Assembly (NCBI GenBank): GCA_003246505.1
Contig: QKAI01000029.1
Span: 1-13,678 of the forward strand
Direction of reading: 5' to 3'
DNA length: 13,678 nucleotides
Origin: Spirochaetaceae bacterium
GTDB taxonomy: Bacteria > Spirochaetota > Spirochaetia > DSM-2461
Each line of letters starts with the position of its first letter. Position 1 is the stretch's first letter. The position numbers and the translations under genes were made by a program. The notes beneath the pieces were generated by a model that worked only from the letters and a program-made list of their open reading frames with translations, had not been told where the DNA came from and did no database searches. Positions 1-6,250 of the stretch are shown one piece after another.

Positions 1-450
1 TCCCCTGTCCCTTGGCAATAGAAGGGATTACTTGATTATTAATATTGTCTGTTAGGAGCCTTTCTTAATTAAATTAGCTGAGTTACCAAAGAGAATTAGC
101 AGACTTTTCTAAAATATTTAAGTAGGTTACCAAAAATCCGGAATATTCAATGAAAACGGGGGGATTGTTCTGTGCCGACAACGGCTTATGGCAATAAAAA
201 CCCCTTCTCCCGCCGGGCAGAGCGGGAAAAAGAGGGAATACTTCGGCGGGGCCACCGTCAAGGGAATTGATCATGGAGAGCAGGGATTACAGGGCGGCCC
301 TTCAGATCTCCCTGACCTGATGGCTCGCTCTCGGTCGGGACTGGTTTCTGTCCAGGGCCCCGCCTACGGGATTCCCGATCCCGATTGTTTCGGGTATGGG
401 CCTGGGAGAAGCTTGCCTGGTAAGTGGCAGAACCCCGGCCCTGGCTTGGG
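1..450. other. Left-edge region with no supportable gene
   Basis: No convincing gene is seen here. Bases 1-190 are clearly AT-rich compared with the rest of the window, whereas 190-450 return to the high GC of the neighbouring genes. Short open frames exist on both strands, but none has a good ribosome binding site or a recognisable product. A 9-base direct repeat, GTTACCAAA, occurs at 82-90 and 126-134. A small hairpin (TCCCGC 208-213 with GCGGGA 222-227) is followed by a T run when read on the minus strand. It could be a weak terminator for the leftward CDF gene, but it lies about 225 bases beyond that gene's stop. Confidence 0.5.
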
Positions 451-1302
451 TCAGCGGACCTCGGGGTGAATCAGGCAGTGTATATCCGAAAGAGAACGTT
501 CCAGCCGGGAGACGCAGTCATGGGCTTCCTTAAGCTTGATATCATCGGGGAAATACCCGTGGAAGGACACCTCCACATGCCGGCCGTACCTGTGGTATTT
601 GAAGTTGTGCAGCTCCCCCATCTCTGGGGTGATCTCCCGGGCCGTTTCCTCTATGCGGACCCTCAGTTTCTCCGGGATTGTCTCCCCCATGATGCTTTTC
701 ACCGTGTCCCGGATGATCTCGAAGGCGGCATAAAGGATCATGGCGGCGACGATGATACCCAGAACCCCGTCGATACGGGGGAGGCGGGAGTTCAGAAAGA
801 TGCCGATGAGGATGATCACAGAGGAGAGGGCGTCGCTTCTGTGGTGCCAGCCGTCCGCCACCAGGGCCCGGGAATCCCGTCTTTTTCCGATTCCGATGGA
901 AAGCCGGGCAAGTCCCTCCTTGAGAATGATGGTCAGGATCATGATGACCGCCGAAGAGAGGTCGTAGCGAACCGCGGCGGCGGGGGAGAGGAGGCAGAGA
1001 AGGGATTCCTTAAAAAAACGGTATCCTATCAGGGCCAGCATGGCTCCCACGAGGATGCTCGTCATCTCTTCGAACCGGCCGAAGCCATAGGGGTGCTTCT
1101 CGTTGCCCGGCCTATTGGAAATCCAGATTCCCCCCATGACGATCAGGGAACTGATGGAATCGGAGAGGGTATGCCAGGCGTCCGCTTTGATCGCGATCGA
1201 TTGATTCCTGATGCCGATGGCGTATTTAAACAGGAAAAGAATAAGATTCACAATAAGGGATATTGTGACGACCGAATACTTTCTTTCAAAAAATTTAATC
1301 AC
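451..1302 (-). CDS. Cation diffusion facilitator (CDF) family metal exporter
   Basis: This is a membrane antiporter that expels divalent metal ions (Zn, Co, Ni, Cd or Fe class) in exchange for protons. The frame stays open up to an ATG at 1401, but I place the start at the GTG at 1302. That codon has a clear GGGAGG ribosome site (1308-1313) five bases upstream, gives 283 residues (normal for the family) and starts right before the first membrane segment. The upstream extension coincides with a structured leader. Numbering from the GTG, both transmembrane metal sites are present: Asp41/His44/Asp48 in a DAWHTLSD stretch (TM2) and Asp150/His153/Asp157 in DGWHHRSD (TM5). The C-terminal third is the usual cytosolic dimerisation domain. 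No His-rich loop is seen. Family assignment is firm. Substrate is not readable from the protein, but the leader suggests Ni/Co. Confidence 0.93.
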   Translation of the reverse strand: MIKFFERKYSVVTISLIVNLILFLFKYAIGIRNQSIAIKADAWHTLSDSISSLIVMGGIWISNRPGNEKHPYGFGRFEEMTSILVGAMLALIGYRFFKESLLCLLSPAAAVRYDLSSAVIMILTIILKEGLARLSIGIGKRRDSRALVADGWHHRSDALSSVIILIGIFLNSRLPRIDGVLGIIVAAMILYAAFEIIRDTVKSIMGETIPEKLRVRIEETAREITPEMGELHNFKYHRYGRHVEVSFHGYFPDDIKLKEAHDCVSRLERSLSDIHCLIHPEVR

Positions 1303-1347
1303 GGAATCCTCCCGATCGAAAATCGACAAGGATATCCTACGGGCATG

Positions 1348-1388
1348 AAAAAACCTGCAGTTCACCCTCATCGGTGGTCCCACAGGTT
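1348..1388 (-). terminator. Intrinsic terminator/attenuator in the CDF leader
   Basis: Read on the minus strand, AACCTG (1388-1383) can pair with CAGGTT (1357-1352). An inner CACC/GGTG helix (1376-1373 with 1366-1363) lies between them, and a run of six T follows (1353-1348, partly inside the stem). It lies 46 bases before the CDF start, which is typical of a transcription-attenuating switch. Its 5' arm overlaps the last conserved block of the putative riboswitch upstream, so aptamer folding and terminator folding would compete. The stem is modest (6 + 4 bp with an internal loop). Confidence 0.5.
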
Positions 1389-1440
1389 CATCCCGCTGCA
1401 TCTCTATGCCCGGCTACGCCATTTCTGACTGCCTGATCCA
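1377..1440 (-). promoter_or_regulatory. Candidate NiCo (czcD-type) riboswitch aptamer
   Basis: Blocks that I recall from the NiCo riboswitch consensus occur here in order on the minus strand. They are CAGGCA (1435-1430); a hairpin GTCA-GAAA-TGGC (1429-1418) with a GNRA loop; GTAGCCGG (1417-1410, reference GCAGCCGG); a hairpin GCAT-AGAG-ATGC (1409-1398); AGCGG (1397-1393); and CTGTGGGAC (1385-1377 region). NiCo riboswitches sense cobalt or nickel and sit before CDF (czcD) genes, as here. A terminator overlaps the 3' block, matching the usual ON-switch design. Weak points: helix P4 would be very short (about CGGG/CCTG), the base helix P1 is poor, and the CAACAG block seems shortened. The match was made from memory, not with a covariance model. 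Confidence 0.45.
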
Positions 1441-1465
1441 AAAATCTCGATAATAATATTTCGGG

Positions 1466-1494
1466 AGAATAATATATTTCCGGGGATTATTCAA
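1466..1494 (-). promoter_or_regulatory. Probable promoter of the CDF gene
   Basis: On the minus strand TTGAAT (1494-1489) is followed, after 17 bases, by TATTCT (1471-1466). This would start transcription near 1460 and give a leader of roughly 155 bases that includes the riboswitch-like fold. The region is AT-rich and holds an inverted repeat, GAATAAT (1467-1473) and ATTATTC (1486-1492), which could be a protein operator. Other -10-like hexamers lie nearby, so the exact boxes are uncertain. Confidence 0.4.
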
Positions 1495-1541
1495 CCCCCG
1501 GGATATGGCCGCCCGCCCCCGGGGAAATTTCGCGGACTATA

Positions 1542-1596
1542 TTGACTATTGAAAAAGTAGTCATTATACTGGAAATAGGATAGGGGGGTACCCTAT
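1542..1596 (+). promoter_or_regulatory. csoR-copA promoter with CsoR-type operator
   Basis: TTGACT (1542-1547), a 17-base spacer and TATACT (1565-1570) form a near-ideal sigma70-type promoter. Just downstream, over the expected transcription start, lies the dyad ATAGGG (1580-1585) GGGTA CCCTAT (1591-1596). This is the G-tract/C-tract palindrome known as the CsoR box. The arrangement implies autorepression by apo-CsoR and release of the operon when Cu(I) binds CsoR. Confidence 0.8.
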
Positions 1597-1611
1597 GGCG
1601 AGGAGCAAAGC

Positions 1612-1890
1612 ATGAGAAAGGCCCATCATTCCTATGAGGATAAGGCTGATATGGTAAAGCGTTTGAACCGCATCGAAGGCCAGATCCGCGGTATCGGCAG
1701 AATGATTGAGGAGGATGTCTACTGCGACGATATCCTCCACCAGTTCATGAGCGTGGAATCGGCCATAGGGGGAGTGAAAACCCAGCTTCTGGAAGCCCAT
1801 ATGAAAAGCTGCGTCGTGGAACAGATACGTTCCGGCCGGACGGAGGTGATAGATGAGCTATCCAGGACTATAAGGAAGATGATCCGTTAG
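1612..1890 (+). CDS. csoR: Copper-sensing transcriptional repressor CsoR
   Basis: This small all-helical DNA-binding repressor (DUF156/CsoR-RcnR family, 92 residues) binds its operator without metal and leaves it when Cu(I) binds. The copper ligand set is complete: Cys38 in VYCDD, His63 and Cys67 in EAHMKSC. This x-C-H-C pattern separates copper CsoR from nickel RcnR (His at the last site) and sulfide-sensing CstR (no His). The basic patch RLNRIEGQIRGI near the N terminus is the family's DNA-contact helix. An AGGAG (1601-1605) lies six bases before the ATG. The copper ATPase starts nine bases after the stop, and a CsoR box lies in the promoter, so function and autoregulation agree. Confidence 0.95.
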   Translation: MRKAHHSYEDKADMVKRLNRIEGQIRGIGRMIEEDVYCDDILHQFMSVESAIGGVKTQLLEAHMKSCVVEQIRSGRTEVIDELSRTIRKMIR

Positions 1891-1899
1891 GAGGTTATC

Positions 1900-4344
1900 A
1901 TGGAAATCATCCAGTTGAATATACAGGGCATGACATGCGCGTCCTGCGTGGCCCACGTGGAGAAGGGAATCAGGAAACGGGAAGGGATAGACATGGCTTC
2001 GGTCAATCTGGCCACGGACAAGGCTACAGTCAGTTACGACCCCTCGGTCATCTCCCCGGAGGATATCATCCAGAGCGTGGTGGATTCGGGCTACGGGGCC
2101 TCCCTCCCCGGGAAAGGGGATGGGGATGAGGAAAAGGCCCAAATGGGAAGGGTCCGCCGGCAGCTGATCCTCTCCGCCTCGCTTAGCTTTCCCCTTCTCC
2201 TGGCCATGTTCGCGGGGATTTTTCGGATAGGGATTCTGATGTTCCTCCACAATCCCCTGCTCCAGCTCCTCCTGGCGACGCCGGTGCAGTTTTTCATAGG
2301 ATTCCGGTTCTACCGGGCGGGGTGGAAGTCCCTGAGGGCGGGAAGCCCGGGCATGGATGTGCTCGTCGCCCTGGGAACGACGGCGGCCTACTTCTACAGC
2401 GTCTATAACGGCTTCATCGCTCCCCTGACCGGAAGCCCGTCGGGGGGGCTCTATTTCGAAGCCTCATCCCTCATCATCACCCTGATTCTCCTGGGAAAGT
2501 ACTTCGAGAGCCGGGCCAAGGGAAAAACCTCGGAGGCGATTAAGAAGCTTATGGGGCTGCAGCCCAAGACGGCCCAGGTGATAAGGGACGGTTCCCCGGT
2601 CGAGATCCCCCTGAGCGACGTCATCCCCGGGGACATCGTCCTCATCAGGCCCGGGGAGAGGATTCCCGTTGACGGAGTCGTCCGGGAGGGGATCTCCGCA
2701 GTGGACGAGAGCACCATCACCGGTGAGAGCATGCCCGTCGAGAAAGGGCCCGGCGATCCTGTCGTCGGGGGAACCATCAACAGCTACGGGGCCCTGAGGA
2801 TGGAGGCCCAGCGGGTGGGGAAGGATTCCGTCCTTTCCCGGATCATAGCCATAGTGGAAGAGGCCCAGGGGTCGAAGGCCCCCATCCAGCAGCTCGCCGA
2901 CAGGGTCGCTTCCGTCTTCGTGCCCGTGGTGCTCGCCATCGCCCTGCTGACATTCCTCATCTGGTGGCTCGCCGTGGGCTCCCTCTCCCAGGGGCTCATC
3001 GCCGCCGTCTCCGTCCTGGTCATCGCCTGTCCCTGCGCCCTCGGCCTGGCCACTCCCACCGCCATCATGGTGGGGACCGGTCTGGGGGCCCAGAGGGGGA
3101 TTCTCATAAGGAACGGGGAAGTCCTGCAGAGGGCGGGAGCGCTGACCTCCCTCGTCCTGGATAAAACGGGCACCATCACCGAGGGGAGGCCCGAACTCCG
3201 GGAGATCCTTCCCCTGGGGTCCGCCGGAATGTCCCGGGAGGAGATGCTGACCCTGGCCGCTTCCCTGGAGCATGTCTCCGAGCACCCCCTGGCCAGGGCC
3301 GTCGTGAAGGGGGCGGAGGAGAAGGGCCTGCCCCTCGCCGAAGTCCTGGACTTCACCTCCCTCCCGGGTAAGGGCGTCACCGGCCTTGTCAAGGGGGAGA
3401 GATACTTCATCGGGACGGAGGGATACGTCGGGACCGTCCTGGACCCGTCCGCCCTCAGGGCCATGGGGAAGGAGAAAATTCGCCTCGAGGAGGCGGGCAA
3501 CACCGTGGTCATTCTGGCTTCGGAGAGGGAGATCCTGGGGCTGCTGGCCATTGCGGACAGGATCAAAAAACATTCCCGGGAGGCGGTCGAGCTTCTGAAA
3601 AAACTCGGCCTGGACATCTATATGATAACCGGGGACAACCGGAGGACCGCCGAATCCATCGCCCGGGAAGCGGGAATCGGCAATGTCCTCTCCGAAGTGC
3701 TCCCCGAGGGGAAGGCGGAGGAAGTGAGGAAGCTCCAGGCGGCGGGACGGGTCGTCGCCATGGCCGGGGACGGGGTGAATGACTCCCCCGCTCTGGCCAC
3801 TTCGGACCTGGGAATCGCCATGGGGGGAGGGTCGGATATCGCCATGGAATCGGCGGACATCACCCTCATGAGGGGGGATCTGAGGGAGATCGCCACGGCG
3901 ATAGATCTCTCCCGGCGGACGATGGGGAAGATCAAACAGAATCTTTTCTGGGCTTTCTTCTATAACTCCGTGGGCATCCCCTTCGCAGCCCTGGGGTTTC
4001 TGAATCCCATCATCGCCGGGGCGGCCATGGCGTTCAGTTCCCTATCCGTGGTCAGCAACTCTCTCAGTCTGAAGAGATTCGACAGGAAGAGATCAATATC
4101 CATTAGGAAGAAAAATATTCCCGAGGAGGAAAGAAACATGAAGGCATCGATCATTGTGGAAGGAATGTCCTGCGGCCATTGCAAGATGGCCGTGGAGAAG
4201 GCGGCACTCTCCGTAGAAACGGTTAAGAAGGCGGAGGTGGATCTTAAGAAGAAGGAGCTGACCGTCGAACTGTCAGGTGAGAACGGAGCTGCTCTGGAGG
4301 AGATCAAATCGGCCGTGAAAAACGCCGGTTACGATCCACGGTAA
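1900..4344 (+). CDS. copA: Cu(I)-exporting P1B-type ATPase with C-terminal CopZ-like domain
   Basis: This 814-residue inner-membrane pump uses ATP to expel Cu(I). Domains in order: an N-terminal heavy-metal-associated domain (GMTCASC, Cys13/Cys16); paired membrane helices; the actuator loop with TGES (274-277); the CPC metal site (Cys377-Pro-Cys379); the phosphorylated Asp421 in DKTGT; the HP motif (His462-Pro463); GDGVND (623-628); and in the last helices Tyr688-Asn689 and M710-x-x-S-S, the signature of Cu(I) pumps (P1B-1). A second heavy-metal domain (about 747-814, GMSCGHC with Cys758/Cys761) is fused after the last helix through a charged linker. Most CopA proteins end soon after that helix, so the tail is unusual. 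An AGGAGG precedes the ATG by five bases. The gene is cotranscribed with csoR. Confidence 0.97.
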   Translation: MEIIQLNIQGMTCASCVAHVEKGIRKREGIDMASVNLATDKATVSYDPSVISPEDIIQSVVDSGYGASLPGKGDGDEEKAQMGRVRRQLILSASLSFPLLLAMFAGIFRIGILMFLHNPLLQLLLATPVQFFIGFRFYRAGWKSLRAGSPGMDVLVALGTTAAYFYSVYNGFIAPLTGSPSGGLYFEASSLIITLILLGKYFESRAKGKTSEAIKKLMGLQPKTAQVIRDGSPVEIPLSDVIPGDIVLIRPGERIPVDGVVREGISAVDESTITGESMPVEKGPGDPVVGGTINSYGALRMEAQRVGKDSVLSRIIAIVEEAQGSKAPIQQLADRVASVFVPVVLAIALLTFLIWWLAVGSLSQGLIAAVSVLVIACPCALGLATPTAIMVGTGLGAQRGILIRNGEVLQRAGALTSLVLDKTGTITEGRPELREILPLGSAGMSREEMLTLAASLEHVSEHPLARAVVKGAEEKGLPLAEVLDFTSLPGKGVTGLVKGERYFIGTEGYVGTVLDPSALRAMGKEKIRLEEAGNTVVILASEREILGLLAIADRIKKHSREAVELLKKLGLDIYMITGDNRRTAESIAREAGIGNVLSEVLPEGKAEEVRKLQAAGRVVAMAGDGVNDSPALATSDLGIAMGGGSDIAMESADITLMRGDLREIATAIDLSRRTMGKIKQNLFWAFFYNSVGIPFAALGFLNPIIAGAAMAFSSLSVVSNSLSLKRFDRKRSISIRKKNIPEEERNMKASIIVEGMSCGHCKMAVEKAALSVETVKKAEVDLKKKELTVELSGENGAALEEIKSAVKNAGYDPR
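4138..4344 (+). CDS. Possible internal start giving free CopZ-like copper chaperone
   Basis: Inside the 3' end of copA, in the same frame, AGGAGG (4124-4129) stands eight bases before an ATG (4138). Initiation there would yield a 68-residue protein with the CopZ motif GMSCGHC (its Cys12/Cys15), the normal size of a Cu(I) chaperone that delivers copper to CopA. Everything about this stretch looks like a standalone copZ gene whose upstream stop codon is missing. It could be a genuine second product, a relic of a recent gene fusion, or chance: AGGAGG can arise from Glu-Glu codons, which here encode PEEE. The chaperone domain is certain; independent initiation is inference. Confidence 0.45.
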   Translation: MKASIIVEGMSCGHCKMAVEKAALSVETVKKAEVDLKKKELTVELSGENGAALEEIKSAVKNAGYDPR

Positions 4345-4359
4345 ACTGTGAGTCATGCT

Positions 4360-4488
4360 ATGAAAGGGATATGGCGGAGAATCCGGGGGGCATGGGTGAA
4401 CTATCTGGAAAGACTGGCCCGGGCGAATGGGAAGAACTGGGGCGGTCAGAGACTGGATTGCTGCGATTTGAACAGGAAAAAGAAATAA
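4360..4488 (+). CDS. Small LDCC-motif protein, putative metal binding
   Basis: This 42-residue basic protein starts 15 bases after the copA stop. Its N-terminal half (MKGIWRRIRGAWVNYLERLA) looks like an amphipathic helix. The C-terminal part holds GGQRLDCCDLN, with adjacent Cys34 and Cys35, and ends in RKKK. I recall a family of short bacterial proteins named for this LDCC motif and described as putative metal-binding. The twin cysteines and the place inside a copper operon fit Cu(I) handling, but no biochemical role is known to me. The ribosome site is weak (GTGAG around 4347-4351), so translation may be coupled to copA. Confidence 0.75.
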   Translation: MKGIWRRIRGAWVNYLERLARANGKNWGGQRLDCCDLNRKKK

Positions 4489-4552
4489 TTCAGCTTCCAT
4501 TCATACCTAGTTCATATCTTTCCGGTAGTCTATATAGAAAAAGGAGGTCGGA

Positions 4553-4795
4553 ATGTACGGCACATTTGGACGCTATTGCGATGGATTCCTGAATTTCGGG
4601 AGAATGAATTACGGAGGCATAACCACCATGATAATCGGACTGGTCCTGATAGCTGCGGTTGTCTATTTCATAGTGAAGGGACGCCGGGGGGTATCCACTG
4701 AATCACCCCTGGATCTTCTCCAGAGAAGATTCGTCAACGGCGAAATAAGCGAGGACGAATACCGGATGAAGAAAGAAATTCTGGGAAAGAAATAA
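4553..4795 (+). CDS. Small membrane protein with SHOCT domain
   Basis: An 80-residue protein with a strong ribosome site (AAGGAGG, spacing TCGGA) before the ATG. Residues 1-22 are aromatic- and Gly-rich, a single hydrophobic helix spans about 24-42, a short basic stretch (KGRR) suggests a cytoplasmic C terminus, and residues 51-77 form a SHOCT domain (SPLDLLQRRFVNGEISEDEY). SHOCT domains are short C-terminal modules thought to aid oligomerisation or binding to nucleic acid or membrane. Such proteins are often found after copper ATPase genes. It is the last gene of the copper operon and is followed by a strong terminator. Its specific role is unknown. Confidence 0.88.
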   Translation: MYGTFGRYCDGFLNFGRMNYGGITTMIIGLVLIAAVVYFIVKGRRGVSTESPLDLLQRRFVNGEISEDEYRMKKEILGKK

Positions 4796-4812
4796 AAGAT
4801 CCCCCCGATCCC

Positions 4813-4838
4813 CCCCCCCGCAGGGCTCTGCGGGGGGG
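4813..4838. terminator. Strong GC-rich hairpin between convergent genes
   Basis: An 11-bp perfect stem has C7-GCAG (4813-4823) pairing with CTGC-G7 (4828-4838) around a GGCT loop. It lies 18 bases after the SHOCT gene stop and 8 bases beyond the stop of the converging DUF362 gene. Read on the plus strand it is followed by CTTTAAA, with only a short T run. On the minus strand a G-rich stretch and then ATCTTTTA follow. It probably serves both genes, although the weak U tract makes it a non-classical terminator. Confidence 0.7.
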
Positions 4839-4845
4839 AGGGGCT

Positions 4846-5964
4846 TTAAATCCGGATCAGCTCGTAATCCCGGCTTCCCAGGCCGATCTTCACGGCGTGG
4901 TCCATGCAGGTCTGCCAGTCCGTGTCCGGGTGGGTCATGACGAAATGATCCTCCCCGTCCCCGTGGCCGCGGGCCTCCAGGTTGTCCCCCAGGATGCTTC
5001 CGTCGATGGCGGGCATGGCGTTGGACAGGTCGGCGCAGGCCACGTCCAGGGCCACCGGGTCGAAGGAGGCCAGCATGCCCACGTCGGGGATGATGGGGAT
5101 GTCGTTCTCCGAGTGGCAGTCGCAGTTGGGGGAGACGTCGCAGATGAGGGAGATGTGGAAGCAGGGCCTCCCCTTGGTGACGGCCAGGCTGTACTCGGCC
5201 ATCTTCCTGTTCAGGTCGGGGACGGTGGCGCCCCAGTCGGTCATGATGGCATCCTTGGGACAGATCGCCAGGCAGCGGCCGCAGCCCACGCACCTGTCCT
5301 TGTCTATCACCGCCTTGCCGCCGGAAATGACCGGGGCGTCGTGGGCGCAGATCTTGAGGCAGGCGCCGCATCCGATGCAGTTGTCCGGATGCACCGTGGG
5401 CTTGCCCGAGCTGTGCTGCTCCATTTTGCCCGCCCGGGAGCCGCAGCCCATGCCGATGTTCTTGAGGGCCCCCCCGAATCCGGTGGCCTCGTGGCCCTTG
5501 AAGTGGGTCAGGGAGATGAATACGTCCGCATCCATGATCGCCTGCCCGATTTTGGCTTCCTTCACATACTCCCCGTTCACCGGGACCAGAGCCTCGTCGG
5601 TGCCCTTCAGGCCGTCGGCGATGATCACGTGGCAGCCGGTCTGCAGGGGGGAGAACCCGTTCATATAGGCCGTTTCAATATGGTCCAGGGCGTTCTTCCG
5701 GCTGCCCACGTAGAGGGTGTTGCAGTCGGTGAGGAAGGGCTTGCCCCCCCTCTCCTTTACGTAATCCGCCACGACCTTGGCGTAGTTGGGCCGGAGGAAG
5801 GCCAGGTTGCCGTACTCCCCGAAGTGGAGTTTTATGGCGGCGTACTTATCGGTGAAATCGATTTCCTCAAAACCGGCCTCCTTCATGAGGCGGTGCAGTT
5901 TCTGGAGCAGATTTTCCCGGTAGGTGGCTTTGAAGGTGGTGAAAAAAACGGTGGATTGAGACAT
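4846..5964 (-). CDS. DUF362 domain protein with two [4Fe-4S] ferredoxin clusters
   Basis: This soluble 372-residue iron-sulfur protein joins a DUF362 domain to a bacterial-ferredoxin insert. DUF362 signatures are clear: HFKGHEATGFGGALKNIGMG (about 154-173) and, after the clusters, CDVSPNCDC (275-283) and DPVALD (302-307). The insert has two classical motifs, Cys196-x2-Cys199-x2-Cys202-x3-Cys206 and Cys225-x2-Cys228-x2-Cys231-x3-Cys235, each a [4Fe-4S] site. Proteins of this type are common in anaerobes and likely carry electrons, but their reaction is not established. GGGAG sits six bases before the ATG. It is monocistronic with its own promoter, which has the 19-bp spacing of MerR-family control, so it may respond to metal or redox stress. 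Length and motifs look complete. Confidence 0.93.
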   Translation of the reverse strand: MSQSTVFFTTFKATYRENLLQKLHRLMKEAGFEEIDFTDKYAAIKLHFGEYGNLAFLRPNYAKVVADYVKERGGKPFLTDCNTLYVGSRKNALDHIETAYMNGFSPLQTGCHVIIADGLKGTDEALVPVNGEYVKEAKIGQAIMDADVFISLTHFKGHEATGFGGALKNIGMGCGSRAGKMEQHSSGKPTVHPDNCIGCGACLKICAHDAPVISGGKAVIDKDRCVGCGRCLAICPKDAIMTDWGATVPDLNRKMAEYSLAVTKGRPCFHISLICDVSPNCDCHSENDIPIIPDVGMLASFDPVALDVACADLSNAMPAIDGSILGDNLEARGHGDGEDHFVMTHPDTDWQTCMDHAVKIGLGSRDYELIRI

Positions 5965-5994
5965 GGAATACTCCCTTGATTGCTGTTTTTCCTA

Positions 5995-6025
5995 AGCATA
6001 CAACTTTGAGTCCACTTCAGGTCAA
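5995..6025 (-). promoter_or_regulatory. DUF362 gene promoter with 19-bp spacer (MerR-family type)
   Basis: On the minus strand TTGACC (6025-6020) and TATGCT (6000-5995) are separated by exactly 19 bases. The spacer holds an imperfect dyad centred on AGTGGACT. A sigma70 promoter normally has a spacer near 17 bases. The lengthened spacer with a dyad inside it is the hallmark of promoters remodelled by MerR-family activators (MerR, SoxR, CueR, ZntR). The start point would be near 5988, about 24 bases before the ATG. No merR-like gene is in the window. Confidence 0.6.
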
Positions 6026-6042
6026 GGGAAATGACTAAAAAG

Positions 6043-6250
6043 TCAGAGACTTCCCGGGAATTCCCTCTCCCCCCCCGCGGTGAATGTCAGCGCCCCCTCT
6101 CCGGTGCGGCGGATGTAAACGATGAGCTTCCCCTTCCTGGTCGAGCGGGCCGGGGAGGCGTAGGGCGTATTGTCGCAGAGGTTCCCGTTCTCAAGGCCGA
6201 TGATTTCCCCGGGCCCGGAGAGGCGGGGGGTCAGGGTGACGAGCTGGTCT
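6043..6250 (-). pseudogene. C-terminal remnant of a family 2 glycoside hydrolase
   Basis: The minus strand encodes about 65 residues ending in a natural stop at 6043. They match the last beta-sandwich domain of GH2 enzymes (beta-galactosidase class): SGPGEIIGLENGN, then PYASPARSTRKGKLIVYIRR and TGEGALTFTAGG. A complete GH2 protein has 700-1,000 residues, so over 90% is missing, including the catalytic barrel. Upstream of about 6250 the frame no longer looks like GH2, and the opposite strand instead encodes a LacI-family domain. The remnant has no promoter or start of its own. The exact break, near 6240-6260, cannot be fixed by eye. Confidence 0.72.

Noticed and set aside
188..469. 93-codon plus-strand frame at the left edge
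   Set aside because: It has no ribosome site and a low-complexity sequence, it runs into the 3' end of the opposite CDF gene, and it resembles no family I know.
1303..1401. N-terminal extension of the CDF protein to the ATG at 1401
   Set aside because: The GTG at 1302 has a near-ideal ribosome site and gives the family length, and the upstream stretch is occupied by a structured leader.
424..1428. Plus-strand open frame of 334 codons opposite the CDF gene
   Set aside because: It shows no recognisable domain, while the minus strand carries both CDF metal sites.
1495..1525. CCCCGGG/CCCCGGGG repeats upstream of the csoR promoter, considered as a terminator
   Set aside because: They are short self-complementary GC runs without a T tract and lie upstream of a promoter; they are probably compositional.
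2464..3573. Long minus-strand open frame of 369 codons
   Set aside because: It lies fully inside copA, has low-complexity Gly/Asp/Pro-rich composition and no ribosome site. It is an antisense shadow of GC-rich codons.
4371..4592. 73-codon plus-strand frame overlapping the LDCC gene
   Set aside because: It is out of frame with the LDCC protein, runs into the SHOCT gene start and shows no motif.
4897..5979. Plus-strand open frame of 360 codons opposite the DUF362 gene
   Set aside because: The DUF362/ferredoxin motifs on the minus strand are unmistakable; the plus frame is Val/Gly/His-rich with no motif.
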